Numbered from the stretch's first letter, positions 1 to 9,345 are shown. The stretch: 64,000 nt of DNA from Pelagimonas phthalicica (GCF_004364805.1 NZ_SOAP01000002.1:186001-250000); one strand, 5' to 3'. The notes: generated by a model not told the origin, from the sequence alone. Numbers and translations are program-made.

Positions 1-656
1 AACACCTCTTTGCCTTGCATACGAAGATGGCCGGTGGAATGGGTGCTGACGCCGCCATCCACGTAAAGAATGTCTTTGTAGCGGCCATCCGAATTCAGGT
101 CGGTGGCCAGAATACCGCGATCCTCATTGGTGCCGGTGCCGGTCTGGGCCTCAAGCACCAGCGCGCCAGCGCCATCGCCGAACAGCACACAGGTGGCGCG
201 GTCGGTCCAATCCATCAGACGCGAGAATGTCTCGGCCCCAATGACCAACACGCGGTTTGCCTGACCGGAAACGATCAGCGCATTGGCATTTGCCAACGCA
301 TAGGCAAAGCCGGCACAAACCGCCTGCACGTCAAAAGCAAAACCGCGCGTCATGCCCAAATTGGTCTGGATCATGGTGGCCGCAGACGGGAAGGTCAGGT
401 CAGCAGTCGAGGTCGCCAGCACAATCGCGTCAATATCATCCGCCGCGATCCCGGCATCTGCCAGCGCAGCCTGGGCGGCGCGGGTGCCCAAATCGGATGT
501 GGTTTGACCTTCGGCGGCAAAATGACGGCGCTCAATGCCCGAGCGTGATCTGATCCATTCGTCCGACGTGTCCAGGGTTTTCTCAAATTCCGCATTTTCT
601 ACAATGCGGTCCGGCAGGTAATGCCCAACCCCGATCACGGTGGCTCGAATTGTCAT
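1..656 (-). CDS. fabH: 3-oxoacyl-ACP synthase III (KASIII), C-terminus cut by window edge
   Basis: Condenses acetyl-CoA with malonyl-ACP to start type II fatty acid synthesis in the cytoplasm. The N terminus reads [17 protein letters not shown], and the catalytic cysteine is Cys114 within VCAGF, matching Cys112 of E. coli FabH. About 218 of the usual ~320 codons are present; the His and Asn of the catalytic triad would lie beyond position 1. The ATG at 656 overlaps the plsX stop codon as ATGA, so the two are translationally coupled. It is the last visible gene of yceD-rpmF-plsX-fabH. The sequence is intact as far as it goes, and the identification is firm. Confidence 0.95.
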   Translation of the reverse strand, partial: MTIRATVIGVGHYLPDRIVENAEFEKTLDTSDEWIRSRSGIERRHFAAEGQTTSDLGTRAAQAALADAGIAADDIDAIVLATSTADLTFPSAATMIQTNLGMTRGFAFDVQAVCAGFAYALANANALIVSGQANRVLVIGAETFSRLMDWTDRATCVLFGDGAGALVLEAQTGTGTNEDRGILATDLNSDGRYKDILYVDGGVSTHSTGHLRMQGKEV

Positions 657-1783
657 GTCTTGCTCTTGTCCTGTGCGTCGCGACCGTCCGCCGCTGCGTC
701 ATTTTGGGCGAGCTCGGCAGCAGACGCAACCCGTGCCGCCAGCCTTTCGCCAAATCCGGCCTGGGCCAGCTCAAAGGCCAGCTTGACCGCGGCCGAGACG
801 CCGGTTGCGTCTGCGGAGCCGTGTGATTTCACCACTGTTCCGTTCAACCCCAGAAACACGCCGCCATTGACGCGGCGCGGGTCGATCCGTTTCTGAAAAC
901 GCCGCATGGGCGAGACAACGAACATCGCTGCCAAACGGGACAGAAAGGAATGGGTAAAGGTCTTGCGCAGCTGATCGCCGATCAGCTTGGCGGTGCCTTC
1001 GCCGGTCTTGAGAGCGATATTGCCGGTGAACCCGTCGGTCACGATCACATCGCAGCGCTTGCCCGGAATATCGCCGCCTTCGACATAGCCGACAAATTCG
1101 AACTGGGCGCGATCCGCATTGGCCGCGATGAGGTTATAGGCCTCTTTCAGCTCGGGAAAGCCTTTGTTCTCTTCGGTGCCGACATTCAGCAACCCGACGC
1201 GCGGCACTTCGAGGTCCAGCCCGTTGCGCGCATAAGAGGTGCCCATCAGCGCGTATTGCAGCAGATCCTGCGCATCGGCACGGATATCCGCGCCCACATC
1301 CAACATGACGTTGAACCCTTGTGGGTTGCTGGATGGCCAAAGGATCGCGATGGCAGGGCGGTTGATGCCGGGCAGTTTGCGCAACCGGATCATCGACAGC
1401 GCCATCAGCGCGCCGGTATTGCCGCAGCTTACGGCGACGGTGGCTTCTTTTTGTTTGACGGATTCGAGGGCGGACCACATAGAGGTCCCCTTGCCATTGC
1501 GCATGACCTGACTGGGTTTGTCGGTCATTTTAACGACGCCTTCGGCATCGCGAATCTGGCAGCGCCCATCCAGGGATCGGCGTTTCTTGACCAGCTTCTT
1601 CAGCTCGTCCTCAGGCCCGTGCAGGATGAAATCCAGCGTCGGATTCTTTTTCGCAGAATGCGCAATACCGGCGACAACTGCCGCCGGTCCACGGTCGCCG
1701 CCCATGGCGTCAACCGAAATCACTATCCGTTCCGAGCCGGTCTCGTCTTGCGTCGTCGCGCTATGATCCTTCAGAGAGGTCAT
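653..1783 (-). CDS. plsX: phosphate acyltransferase PlsX
   Basis: Makes acyl-phosphate from acyl-ACP, the acyl donor PlsY uses in the first step of phospholipid synthesis; a peripheral membrane protein in other bacteria. The 376-residue product has the family N-terminal motif DAMGGD at residues 25-30, then SCGNTGAL and a VTDGFTGN motif in the C-terminal half. Length is normal apart from a ~20-residue polar N-terminal extension; a start nearer the conserved core is possible, but the ATG at 1783 is the first in frame. It lies 25 nt downstream of rpmF and overlaps fabH by 4 nt, a conserved gene order linking ribosome and membrane synthesis. Confidence 0.96.
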   Translation of the reverse strand: MTSLKDHSATTQDETGSERIVISVDAMGGDRGPAAVVAGIAHSAKKNPTLDFILHGPEDELKKLVKKRRSLDGRCQIRDAEGVVKMTDKPSQVMRNGKGTSMWSALESVKQKEATVAVSCGNTGALMALSMIRLRKLPGINRPAIAILWPSSNPQGFNVMLDVGADIRADAQDLLQYALMGTSYARNGLDLEVPRVGLLNVGTEENKGFPELKEAYNLIAANADRAQFEFVGYVEGGDIPGKRCDVIVTDGFTGNIALKTGEGTAKLIGDQLRKTFTHSFLSRLAAMFVVSPMRRFQKRIDPRRVNGGVFLGLNGTVVKSHGSADATGVSAAVKLAFELAQAGFGERLAARVASAAELAQNDAAADGRDAQDKSKT

Positions 1784-1808
1784 ACGAAGCCGGCCCGATC
1801 AGGTCAGT

Positions 1809-2015
1809 TTATGCTGCGTCTTCGTCCAGATCGATTTCGTCAGCCATTGCGACGACTTCGCGGTCTGCATAGTGGCCACAGGAAGGGCACACGTGGTGAG
1901 GGCGCTTCAGCTCACCGCAGTTTGGGCATTCGTTGGGGTTCGCTGCAACCAATGCGTCATGCGCACGGCGGTTGTTGCGGCGCGATTTGGATACTTTGTT
2001 CTGCTGGACAGCCAT
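1809..2015 (-). CDS. rpmF: 50S ribosomal protein L32
   Basis: Small protein of the large ribosomal subunit. The 68-residue product begins [19 protein letters not shown], the family signature. It keeps all four zinc-ribbon cysteines (Cys30, Cys33, Cys43, Cys46 as CPNC and CPSC), so it is the zinc-binding form. An acidic tail ([10 protein letters not shown]) follows the ribbon, as in other alphaproteobacteria. It sits between yceD and plsX, its usual place. The identification is secure. Confidence 0.97.
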   Translation of the reverse strand: MAVQQNKVSKSRRNNRRAHDALVAANPNECPNCGELKRPHHVCPSCGHYADREVVAMADEIDLDEDAA

Positions 2016-2169
2016 GTCTCAACCTTCTTTGCGTCTGAGGGCGGTTACGGCCAGCCCTGATTTATCCCGTTTGTCCCCGGCCTCTACGGCAAGATAGCAG
2101 CGGTGACAAGCATCGTGTTCTCATGAAGGCGCGAAAATACGCAGAAAGCTTAAAAGAGCAAGATGATTC

Positions 2170-2736
2170 TTAGCTCTCATCGCCATCTTTTTGCATTTTT
2201 TCACGCAAGCTTGCGAGCCCGGCAAAGGGGCGTGTGTCTTCGTCGCGCATTGGGGTGACGCCCTCGGCGGAAAACTGCCCGGTTTCCATCTCGGCCCCGT
2301 CTTTGCGTGGATAGGTGGGCAGGGCAAGCGACAGCGCTTCGATCATGACCGCTTCGACATCGATCTCTTCGCCCAGCACGTCGATCTCATCCTCATCGGG
2401 AATCTCTGTTTCCGACCCGGCTTCAGGCAAATCGATCAGATGTTCGGGAACAAAAGATCGTGTGACCTTGGTATCAATGCGTGTGGTCACTGGTTCGAGC
2501 GTGACAATACAGGCCTGCACCACCGTCGCGCCCAAAGACGCCTGCAATTTCCAACCTTTTTTCCCTTCGGGCAGAATTTCGCCGTCAAAGCGCAGCTTTT
2601 TCAGCCCCAGCGCGCCAAGTTCCTCAGCAATTGCGCTGCGTTTCTCGGCATTGGGCTCAAGCAAGATCGGCGTATCGCTGGTCTTGTTCAATTTCGAAAC
2701 GGGGATTTTTGCGGCGGTTGGGTGCTTTGGCGGCAT
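2170..2736 (-). CDS. yceD: YceD family protein (DUF177), 23S rRNA accumulation factor
   Basis: DUF177/YceD proteins sit before rpmF in most bacteria and affect 23S rRNA accumulation; the mechanism is poorly known. The ATG at 2736 gives 188 residues beginning MPPKHPTAAKIPVSKL, the usual alphaproteobacterial length. The conserved motif QACIVTLEPV lies near residue 80, followed by the acidic segment EIPDEDEIDVLGEEIDV typical of the family. The frame stays open upstream to 2913, but that stretch overlaps the divergent lipoprotein gene and reads as noise, so the shorter start is chosen. Probably the first gene of the rpmF-plsX-fabH transcript. Confidence 0.9.
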   Translation of the reverse strand: MPPKHPTAAKIPVSKLNKTSDTPILLEPNAEKRSAIAEELGALGLKKLRFDGEILPEGKKGWKLQASLGATVVQACIVTLEPVTTRIDTKVTRSFVPEHLIDLPEAGSETEIPDEDEIDVLGEEIDVEAVMIEALSLALPTYPRKDGAEMETGQFSAEGVTPMRDEDTRPFAGLASLREKMQKDGDES

Positions 2737-2799
2737 ATGGTCGGGTTTTCCTGTGCTTGAATGACGGGCATTCCTTATGTAAGCCGAATAGGAGGCAAA

Positions 2800-3282
2800 A
2801 TGGGCCAAAGCAAGGGGTGGGGTATGCGCGGCACTTTTCGAATTGCAAATCTGGCGATGACGGGGGCACTTCTCGTGGCGCTGGGGGCGTGTACGGCTCA
2901 ATACCGCTCGCACGGTTATATTCCGCCCGAAGAGGACCTTCAGCAGATCGTTCCCGGTGTGGATACCCGGGCCTCAGTTGAGGATGTGATCGGGGTCCCA
3001 TCTTCGGCCGGTGTGCTGCGCGAAAGCGGCTATTATTATGTCGAATCAGAGGTGCGCCACTTTGCCTGGAAACGCCCCGAAGTGGTGGGTCGCGAAGTGC
3101 TGGCCATCACCTTTGACGAGGCGGGCGTGGTCAATAATCTGGTCACCTATGGGCTTGAGGATGGTAAAGTCGTGCCGCTGACCCGACGCGTGACACAGAC
3201 CGGCGATGGCGATATCGGCTTTATCCGCAAACTGTTTGGCAACTTGGGTGGCCTGAGTGCGGATCAGCTGTTTGGCAATTAA
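2800..3282 (+). CDS. BamE/SmpA-like outer-membrane lipoprotein
   Basis: Predicted lipoprotein of the outer-membrane protein assembly (BAM) complex, anchored to the inner face of the outer membrane. The 160-residue product has a signal sequence ending in the lipobox LGAC, then a SmpA/OmlA-type domain with GVDTRASVEDVIGVPSS (the conserved G-x-T-x-x-x-V-x-x-x-x-G-x-P helix). The start at 2800 is preceded by AGGAGG at 2790-2795; the ATG at 2824 is an alternative and would keep the signal peptide. It is divergent from yceD, with only 63 nt between the start codons. Confidence 0.85.
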   Translation: MGQSKGWGMRGTFRIANLAMTGALLVALGACTAQYRSHGYIPPEEDLQQIVPGVDTRASVEDVIGVPSSAGVLRESGYYYVESEVRHFAWKRPEVVGREVLAITFDEAGVVNNLVTYGLEDGKVVPLTRRVTQTGDGDIGFIRKLFGNLGGLSADQLFGN

Positions 3283-3383
3283 TGACCGACACTGCTGACC
3301 ATAGTGCCAGTTGAGGGGCCGCTCTGTCATGTCCATGTCACCCTTGTATCCTAACGGGGAGCAAAGATGAGGCAGGGCAAGCC

Positions 3384-4115
3384 ATGATCGAATTGGCCAA
3401 AGGGCGGTATGCGGCGCGGCTGGCAGAACATGCGGCTGATCTGGAGCGTGTGCAGCGCTTGCGCGGGCAGGCGTTTCAACGGCCGGGCGGTCTCGATTCG
3501 GACCATTTTGACCCGCTTTGCGATCACGTGATGATCGAAGAGAGCAAGTCTGGCGACCTTGTCTGCTGTTTCCGATTCTTGCCGCTGCCCAATGGGCGCG
3601 AGATCGAGCGCAGCTATTCCGCGCAATATTACGAGCTGTCCGCCTTGCATGATTTTCAGGGCCCGATGGTGGAAATGGGGCGCTTTTGTATCCATCCCGA
3701 TTGGACAGACCCGGACATTCTGCGCGTCGCCTGGGGGGCCATGACCGCCTATGTGGATGCGCAAGGGGTGGAGATGCTCTTTGGCTGCGCCTCCTTTGCC
3801 GGGACCGATGCGGAGCAGTACACTGACGCATTTGCCATGCTCAAAGCCCGCCACCTGGCACCGCGTCGCTGGCTGCCACGGGTGAAAGCCCCGAAAGTGT
3901 TTCGCTTTGCTGAACGTTTGCGGCGCAAACCGGATGCGAAATTGGCCATGGGGCGCATGCCCCCCTTGCTGCGCACCTATCTGATGATGGGCGGCTGGGT
4001 GAGCGATCATGCGGTCGTCGATGGCCAGATGAACACGCTGCATGTGTTCACCGGGGTCGAGATCGCCGCGATCCCACCGGCCCGCAAGCGGCTCTTGCGC
4101 GCGGTTGCCGGGTAG
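3384..4115 (+). CDS. olsB: OlsB-like L-ornithine N-alpha-acyltransferase (GNAT family)
   Basis: OlsB transfers a 3-hydroxyacyl chain from ACP to ornithine, the first step to ornithine lipids. The 243-residue protein has the hallmarks of this acyltransferase-like GNAT group: RVQRLRGQAF near residue 25, CDHVMIEE near 50, and EMGRFCIHPDW near 97 followed by AWGAMTAYV. An OlsA partner (lyso-ornithine-lipid acyltransferase) is not adjacent; an ABC-F gene follows instead. The 102-nt gap after the BamE-like gene suggests co-transcription or a weak promoter. Substrate assignment is from family membership only. Confidence 0.75.
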   Translation: MIELAKGRYAARLAEHAADLERVQRLRGQAFQRPGGLDSDHFDPLCDHVMIEESKSGDLVCCFRFLPLPNGREIERSYSAQYYELSALHDFQGPMVEMGRFCIHPDWTDPDILRVAWGAMTAYVDAQGVEMLFGCASFAGTDAEQYTDAFAMLKARHLAPRRWLPRVKAPKVFRFAERLRRKPDAKLAMGRMPPLLRTYLMMGGWVSDHAVVDGQMNTLHVFTGVEIAAIPPARKRLLRAVAG

Positions 4116-4121
4116 CGCCAC

Positions 4122-4165
4122 CAAATTCCATTGATGGAATTTGCAAATTCCGTGCACGGAATTTG
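4122..4165. repeat. Two abutting perfect 22-bp palindromes
   Basis: Positions 4122-4143 and 4144-4165 are each perfect inverted repeats with 10-bp arms and a 2-nt centre. The outer arms are identical (CAAATTCC and GGAATTTG); only the inner bases differ (AT-TG-AT versus GT-GC-AC). They lie 7 nt after the olsB stop and 48 nt before the ABC-F start. They could form cruciforms, act as a dispersed repeat, or bind a dimeric protein. No T-run follows, so a simple terminator is unlikely. Confidence 0.85.
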
Positions 4166-4212
4166 GGCGCGCCCGCCTTGACCTTATCGGTCACAAGCCC
4201 TAGCGCTCTGGC

Positions 4213-6027
4213 ATGGCTGTATCTCCTCTTTTGCAACTCTCTGGCGTTTCTCTGACCTTTGGCGGGGAACCGGTCTTCGACGATCTCTCGCTCAATGTGC
4301 AACCGGGTGACCGGGTCGCGCTTGTGGGGCGCAATGGCTCGGGCAAATCCACCTTGATGAAGGTGATGGCCGGGCTGGTGGAGCCGGATCGCGGTGACAA
4401 GGTCAGCCCCTCGGGTATTTCGGTTGGCTATATGGAGCAGGACCCGGACCTGTCCGGCTTTGCCACATTGGGCGAGTTCGCCGCCGCCAATCTTTCGCCC
4501 GGTGAGATGTATAAGGTCGAGCGCGCCGGCGAAGGTCTCAAATTCGATCCCAACCGCTTGGTCGAGACCGCCTCGGGCGGCGAACGTCGCCGCGCAGCTT
4601 TGGCCAAGCTGATGGCCGAAGAACCCGATCTGATGCTGTTGGACGAACCGACCAACCACATGGATATCGAGGCGATTGGCTGGCTTGAGGAAGAGCTCAA
4701 ATCCACCCGCCGCGCCTTTGTCCTCATCTCTCACGACCGCCGTTTCCTGACGGAACTGACCCGCGCCACCCTGTGGATTGATCGCGGACAGGTGCGCCGC
4801 CAGGAAAAGGGCTTTGCCGCCTTTGAAGCCTGGCGCGACAAGGCCTGGGATGACGAGGACATGCAGCGCCACAAGCTGGATCGCAAGATCAAGGCCGAAG
4901 CCCGTTGGGCCGTCGAAGGCATCAGCGCGCGGCGCAAACGCAACCAGGGCCGGGTGCGCGCGCTGCAAGACCTGCGCAAGGAACGCGCCAGCCAGATCAA
5001 GCGTCAGGGGCAGGCGGCAATGGATCTGGCATCGGGTCCAAAATCCGGTAAGAAAGTTATTGATGCCAAGGGTTTGACGCATGCCTTTGGCGACAAACCG
5101 ATCATTCGCAACTTTGATCTTTTGGTGCAGCGCGGCGACCGCGTGGCCTTTGTTGGCCCCAATGGTGTTGGCAAAACCACCCTGATCAAGATCCTGATGG
5201 GCGAGATCACCCCGGATGAAGGCTCGGTCAAGCTGGGCACCAATCTTGTGCCTGCAATCTTTGATCAGACCCGTGCGCAGCTTGATGGCGATGTCTCGCT
5301 CTGGGATTCGCTGGCCGGGGATAAGGAAATCGGTGTTTCGGGCAAGGCCGATCAGGTCATGGTGCGCGGACAGCCCAAACATGTGGTCGGCTATCTCAAG
5401 GAATTTCTGTTCGACGAACGCCAGGTGCGCGCCCCGGTGCGCTCGCTTTCGGGTGGCGAAAAGGCGCGGCTTTTGCTGGCCAAGATCATGGCACGCGAAA
5501 GCAATATTCTGGTGCTGGACGAACCGACCAACGATCTCGACGTTGAAACGCTGGACCTGCTGCAAGAGCTGCTCGACGATTACGACGGCACCGTGCTGCT
5601 GATCAGCCACGACCGCGATTTTCTCGACCGCGTCGCCACCACCACCATCGCCATGGAGGGCAGGGGCCGCGCCGTGGCCTATGCCGGTGGCTGGAGCGAT
5701 TATCGCCGACAGCGCGGCGCAGATGATCCGCAGGCGCAGACCGTCAAATCCAAGCCCAAGAAAGACGTGGCCAAACCCGCTGCGAAACCGACCAAAGCGC
5801 CCACACTCTCCTTTACCGAAAAGCACCGGCTCGAGGCATTGCCGGGCGAAATCGAGCGGCTTGAGGCCGAGATTGCCAAGCTTGAGGAGTTCATGGCTGA
5901 CCCGGACCTTTTCCACAAAGAGCCGGTGAAGTTTCAGAAAGCCACCGAAGCTTTGGTCGAACGGCAAGAGGCCCTGGCCAATGCCGAGCTGGAATGGTTG
6001 GAGCTGGAAGAGAAAGCCGAAGGATGA
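4213..6027 (+). CDS. ABC-F family ATPase, Uup-like
   Basis: Soluble twin ATP-binding-cassette protein of the ABC-F family, which acts on ribosomes or nucleic acids rather than in transport; no membrane segments are present. In its 604 residues: Walker A GRNGSGKST at 39-47, signature SGGERRR, Walker B LMLLDEPTNHMD, a charged linker, then a second Walker A GPNGVGKTT at 315-323, LSGGEKAR and LVLDEPTNDLD. A C-terminal basic and coiled-coil segment (about 510-600) fits the Uup subgroup. The start is the first ATG after a gap that contains twin palindromes. The exact paralogue (Uup, EttA or YheS type) cannot be fixed by eye. Confidence 0.9.
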   Translation: MAVSPLLQLSGVSLTFGGEPVFDDLSLNVQPGDRVALVGRNGSGKSTLMKVMAGLVEPDRGDKVSPSGISVGYMEQDPDLSGFATLGEFAAANLSPGEMYKVERAGEGLKFDPNRLVETASGGERRRAALAKLMAEEPDLMLLDEPTNHMDIEAIGWLEEELKSTRRAFVLISHDRRFLTELTRATLWIDRGQVRRQEKGFAAFEAWRDKAWDDEDMQRHKLDRKIKAEARWAVEGISARRKRNQGRVRALQDLRKERASQIKRQGQAAMDLASGPKSGKKVIDAKGLTHAFGDKPIIRNFDLLVQRGDRVAFVGPNGVGKTTLIKILMGEITPDEGSVKLGTNLVPAIFDQTRAQLDGDVSLWDSLAGDKEIGVSGKADQVMVRGQPKHVVGYLKEFLFDERQVRAPVRSLSGGEKARLLLAKIMARESNILVLDEPTNDLDVETLDLLQELLDDYDGTVLLISHDRDFLDRVATTTIAMEGRGRAVAYAGGWSDYRRQRGADDPQAQTVKSKPKKDVAKPAAKPTKAPTLSFTEKHRLEALPGEIERLEAEIAKLEEFMADPDLFHKEPVKFQKATEALVERQEALANAELEWLELEEKAEG

Positions 6028-6631
6028 GCTTTGGCTTCAAATTGAAACTGAACAAGACAAAATAATGTGGCCGAGATTGGACATGCGGGCAGCCCAAGAG
6101 CCCCGAGAATCCAACGTGGTTTCTGAGGTCAATTCCCGAAGTGGGACATCTTGTCAGCTTTTTGGGCGAATCACTTGTGTGTCGTTTACCGCTATGTGGC
6201 GTCAAAACTCTTTGAAAACGTAAATGATTTCGGGAGATTAACAGGATCTCGGCACTCTAACACGGTTTGTGTGAACACTTCAGTGTGGCTTTTTGACGTG
6301 CTTTGAATCTTGGGGGAAATCTGTGGAGGAATTGGCCTTTTCGACCCATGGCTGCGGTAAATATCCTTGGTTTACTTGCCTTTGCAGTGGGGGGCTCAGG
6401 GGGACTGGTTGTGGGTGAATCGGCGGCGCAATACATCCCCTAGTGGATGAAATAGACGACAACACAAAATACATGGAGAAGCTGCGAAAAAAATCGTTGC
6501 AGTTGCGACCCACATCTTCAGAATGTCAGGTGCTCTTCCAATGCTATGCTGAATGAAGGGTGAGACGCCGCCGTCAGATTTGGAACTCAAGCGGCAGCGT
6601 CTCCAGCACCCTTATATAAGGAGCATACTAT
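6028..6631. other. Gene-poor, AT-richer intergenic stretch
   Basis: About 600 bases after the ABC-F gene with no convincing coding frame on either strand; the open frames seen are short, proline- and serine-rich, and lack ribosome sites. Base composition is visibly more AT-rich than the genes around it. Together with the small gene at 6632 and the tRNA-Gly whose 3' end faces this side, it may be the remnant of DNA inserted at the tRNA. No second copy of the tRNA 3' end was found in it. Confidence 0.5.
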
Positions 6632-6799
6632 ATGATTACTTGGAATACTCTTGTTTGTCATGACCAAAAAGGCAAGTACCCATTTCGAGACAAGGCTGGG
6701 TTTCTATTTCGCGTCGCCGGTGCCTTCACAGGATGGGGGCTTGGGCTAAAGCTCAAACTCACCATAGTGCGCGGTCACGCCCCGTTAGCAACGACCTAA
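6632..6799 (+). CDS. Small protein, 55 residues, unknown
   Basis: A short gene with good signals: AAGGAG at 6618-6623, 8 nt before the ATG, and a strong hairpin 19 nt after the stop. The product begins MITWNTLVCHDQKGKYPFRD and ends in a glycine-rich hydrophobic segment (AGFLFRVAGAFTGWGLGLKL), then TIVRGHAPLATT. That segment could be a membrane-associated helix or the core of a small domain. No family is recognised. It stands alone in a low-GC gap next to tRNA-Gly, which suggests acquired DNA. The evidence is translation signals and context only. Confidence 0.5.
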   Translation: MITWNTLVCHDQKGKYPFRDKAGFLFRVAGAFTGWGLGLKLKLTIVRGHAPLATT

Positions 6800-6818
6800 G
6801 CCTTTGCGGCCTTAGGAG

Positions 6819-6844
6819 CAAAGGGTGCCGTGTGGCATCCTTTG
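6819..6844 (+). terminator. Hairpin terminator after the 55-residue gene
   Basis: Arms CAAAGGGTGCC and GGCATCCTTTG pair over 11 bp (one G-U) around a GTGT loop, followed by a short T-rich stretch. It lies 19 nt after the stop at 6799 and fits a rho-independent terminator for that gene. Confidence 0.6.
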
Positions 6845-7087
6845 TTATCAGTTCGACATGTGGCCTGAGGTCCTCGTTTCATCAATCACTCGATCTCTAA
6901 GTTCTAAGCTGCAGAAAATGCGCTTGGTCTAAGGGTTAAGGTCTGAGGGATAGTCCGGGGGTCGTGCTCCAAAAGCGCCCCAGACGTTCCCTTTTTTTTC
7001 ATGTAGCTTCTTTCGATTGGTGCGAAATCCACAACAGGAATGCCGTTTAAGGCTTTGAAACTAAATGGTATAAGTCCGTGGGAATTC

Positions 7088-7161
7088 TGGAGCGGGTAAC
7101 GGGAATCGAACCCGTAACTAAAGCTTGGGAAGCTGCCGTGATACCTTTTCACCATACCCGC
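7088..7161 (-). tRNA. tRNA-Gly (anticodon CCC)
   Basis: The minus strand reads GCGGGTATGGT at the 5' end and GGTTCGATTCCCGTTACCCGCT at the 3' side, with the CCA encoded at 7088-7090. Acceptor arms GCGGGTA and TACCCGC pair perfectly. The T arm has GGTTCGATTCC. The anticodon loop is TTCCCAA, giving CCC, which reads GGG glycine codons. The anticodon stem has one weak pair near its outer end. Its 3' end faces the gene-poor stretch, the usual side for integration into tRNA genes. Confidence 0.95.
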
Positions 7162-7284
7162 GCTCGCAGGAGTTGACTGCTATGGGATTTGCGGGCAGGG
7201 GTCAAGGCTGATCCGCGCAAAATCTGTTCATCCCGCCTTAGGGCGGGCCTCACCATCGCGAGGCCCGCTGTCAGGTGGGACGAG

Positions 7285-9345
7285 CTAGCCCCGCCGCCGT
7301 CTGCGACGACGCCCGCCGCCTTCGCCACCATCACCGCCCGTGTTGAAATCCACCTCGGGGAGGGTGACTTGGGTCAACAGTTCTGGGAACGGATCGGTGG
7401 CATGCGGGATCGCATTGGCGTTGACAAAGTGTTCCTGGAACTTTTCTTCGATGGCGGTTTCGATCTTGGTGATCTGGCGCACCAAGGTTTCGACCTCGCG
7501 GCGCGCGCCGATATTGCACAGGGCAATCCGCGCGCCTGTCCCGGCGGCGTTGCCTGCGGACCCAACCTTGTCGATGGGCACATCAGGGATCATGCCAAGC
7601 ACCATGGCGTGCAGGGCCGAGATATGCGCGCCAAAGGCCCCGGCCAGCAGGATACGATCCACCTTGTCGACTTCGCGCTTGTCCATCAGCAGCCGCGCGC
7701 CCGCATAAAGCGCGGATTTCGCCAGCTGAATTTCGCGAATATCCTGTTGAGTCACGGTGATGCGCGGCCCGCCATCCTCGGTGCCGTCATGGATGAGATA
7801 AGAATTGGTGCGCCCCTCGGCCTCGCATCGCGGCGTACCGGTTTGCTCGGCTGACCCAATCAGCCCCTTGGGATCAACCAGCCCAGCGATGCGCATTTCG
7901 GCCACTGCCTCGATAATGCCCGATCCACAGATGCCGGTGATGCCGGTCTGTGCCGTAAGGTCCCAAAACCCGTCTTCATCTGACCATTTTTCACAGCCAA
8001 TCACCCGAAAGCGCGGTTCCTTGGTCACTGGGTCAATGCGGATCGCCTCAATCGCACCGGGGGCTGCGCGCTGGCCCGAGCTGATCTGCGCCCCCTCAAA
8101 GGCGGGGCCGGTGGGCGAGGAACAGGCCAGAACGCCGCTTTTATCCCCCAGCAGGATTTCCGCATTGGTGCCCACATCGACGATCAGTGCCAGATCGTCG
8201 GATTTGTTCGGCTCTTCGCTCAGCGCCACCGCCGCGGCATCCGCGCCAACATGGCCCGCGATACAGGGCAGAATATAAATCTGGGCGTTTTCATTCATCA
8301 CATTGAGCTCAAGATCCCGCGCGCTCAGCGACAGGGATTGCGAGGTGGCCAGGGCAAAAGGCGCCTGACCCAGCTCAACCGGATCAATGCCCAGCAGCAG
8401 GTGATGCATGACCGGGTTGCAGACAAACACCGTCTCCAAAATCTGGAAGGGGCGAATGCCCGCCTCGGTCGCAATCGCCTCGGTCAACCCATTGATGGCC
8501 GTGCGCACCGCGCTGGTCATCTCCTTATCGCCGCCCGGATTCATCATCGAATAGGACACCCGGCTCATCAGGTCTTCGCCAAAGCGGATCTGCGGGTTCA
8601 TCACCCCCGAGCTCGCCTTGACCTGGCCATTGCGCAGATCACAGAGATGCGCCGCGATGGTGGTCGAGCCAAGGTCGATGGCAAGGCCATAGATGCGCTC
8701 TTCGGTCAGGCCGGGCCACATCTCGATAATCTGCTGCTCGCCGCCTTCATGGGATTTGTGCAGCGCCACGGTGATGGTCCAGCCGCCCTTGCGCAGCACC
8801 GTCTGCAGGCGCGGCAGCAGGGATTGCGGCAGGGTGACCTGATCCAGATCCCACTGCTCTTTGAGCGCGATTTTCAGCCGTTCCAGATCGCCGGTCGGCT
8901 CATGCATGTCCGGTTCCTGCACCTCGACATAATAAAGCCGCGTGGCCGGATCCATTTCGATGACCCGCGCACTGGCCGCCTTGCGCACCACCTGCTTATG
9001 AACCTGGCTTTCCGGCGGCACGTCGATCACGATATCGCCCTGCACCGTGGCCTGGCAACCCAGCCGCCGCCCTTCCTTGAGCCCGCGCTTGTCATCATAG
9101 CGCTGCTCGACCTTGTTCCATTCTGACAAGGCGCCGTCTTCGACCGTGACCCCATGTTTGGGGAAATCGCCATAGCTCGGCGTGATCTGACATTTCGAAC
9201 AGATGCCACGTCCGCCGCAGACCGAATCCAGATCGACGCCCAATTGCCGCGCGGCGGTCAGAACCGGCGTTCCAACCGGGAACCGCCCGCGCTTGCCGGA
9301 TGGGGTGAAAATCACAAGAGGGTCTTGGGTTTGCTCGGTGCTCAT
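7285..9345 (-). CDS. Corrinoid-activating protein, 2Fe-2S ferredoxin plus ASKHA ATPase domain (RACo/RamA-like, DUF4445)
   Basis: Reductive activator of corrinoid proteins: it uses ATP to return inactive Co(II) to Co(I) in corrinoid-dependent methyltransferase systems. The 686-residue product has a plant-type 2Fe-2S domain with Cys43, Cys49, Cys52 and Cys97. A large ASKHA-fold DUF4445 domain follows, with AIDLGSTTIAAH, VDVGTNAEI, GICGSGIIEA and LLAGAFGAHI. The C-terminus is a glycine/arginine tail ending in seven arginines and a glycine. No corrinoid protein gene is next to it, but an MttB-family methyltransferase lies 18 kb away at 27745. The partner is therefore inferred, not seen. Confidence 0.88.
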   Translation of the reverse strand: MSTEQTQDPLVIFTPSGKRGRFPVGTPVLTAARQLGVDLDSVCGGRGICSKCQITPSYGDFPKHGVTVEDGALSEWNKVEQRYDDKRGLKEGRRLGCQATVQGDIVIDVPPESQVHKQVVRKAASARVIEMDPATRLYYVEVQEPDMHEPTGDLERLKIALKEQWDLDQVTLPQSLLPRLQTVLRKGGWTITVALHKSHEGGEQQIIEMWPGLTEERIYGLAIDLGSTTIAAHLCDLRNGQVKASSGVMNPQIRFGEDLMSRVSYSMMNPGGDKEMTSAVRTAINGLTEAIATEAGIRPFQILETVFVCNPVMHHLLLGIDPVELGQAPFALATSQSLSLSARDLELNVMNENAQIYILPCIAGHVGADAAAVALSEEPNKSDDLALIVDVGTNAEILLGDKSGVLACSSPTGPAFEGAQISSGQRAAPGAIEAIRIDPVTKEPRFRVIGCEKWSDEDGFWDLTAQTGITGICGSGIIEAVAEMRIAGLVDPKGLIGSAEQTGTPRCEAEGRTNSYLIHDGTEDGGPRITVTQQDIREIQLAKSALYAGARLLMDKREVDKVDRILLAGAFGAHISALHAMVLGMIPDVPIDKVGSAGNAAGTGARIALCNIGARREVETLVRQITKIETAIEEKFQEHFVNANAIPHATDPFPELLTQVTLPEVDFNTGGDGGEGGGRRRRRRRG

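Noticed and set aside
4048-5967. 639-codon open frame opposite the ABC-F gene
   Set aside because: Antisense shadow; the plus-strand frame has both sets of ATPase motifs.
6904-7155. 83-codon minus-strand frame covering tRNA-Gly
   Set aside because: It reads through the tRNA gene; no ribosome site and no family match.
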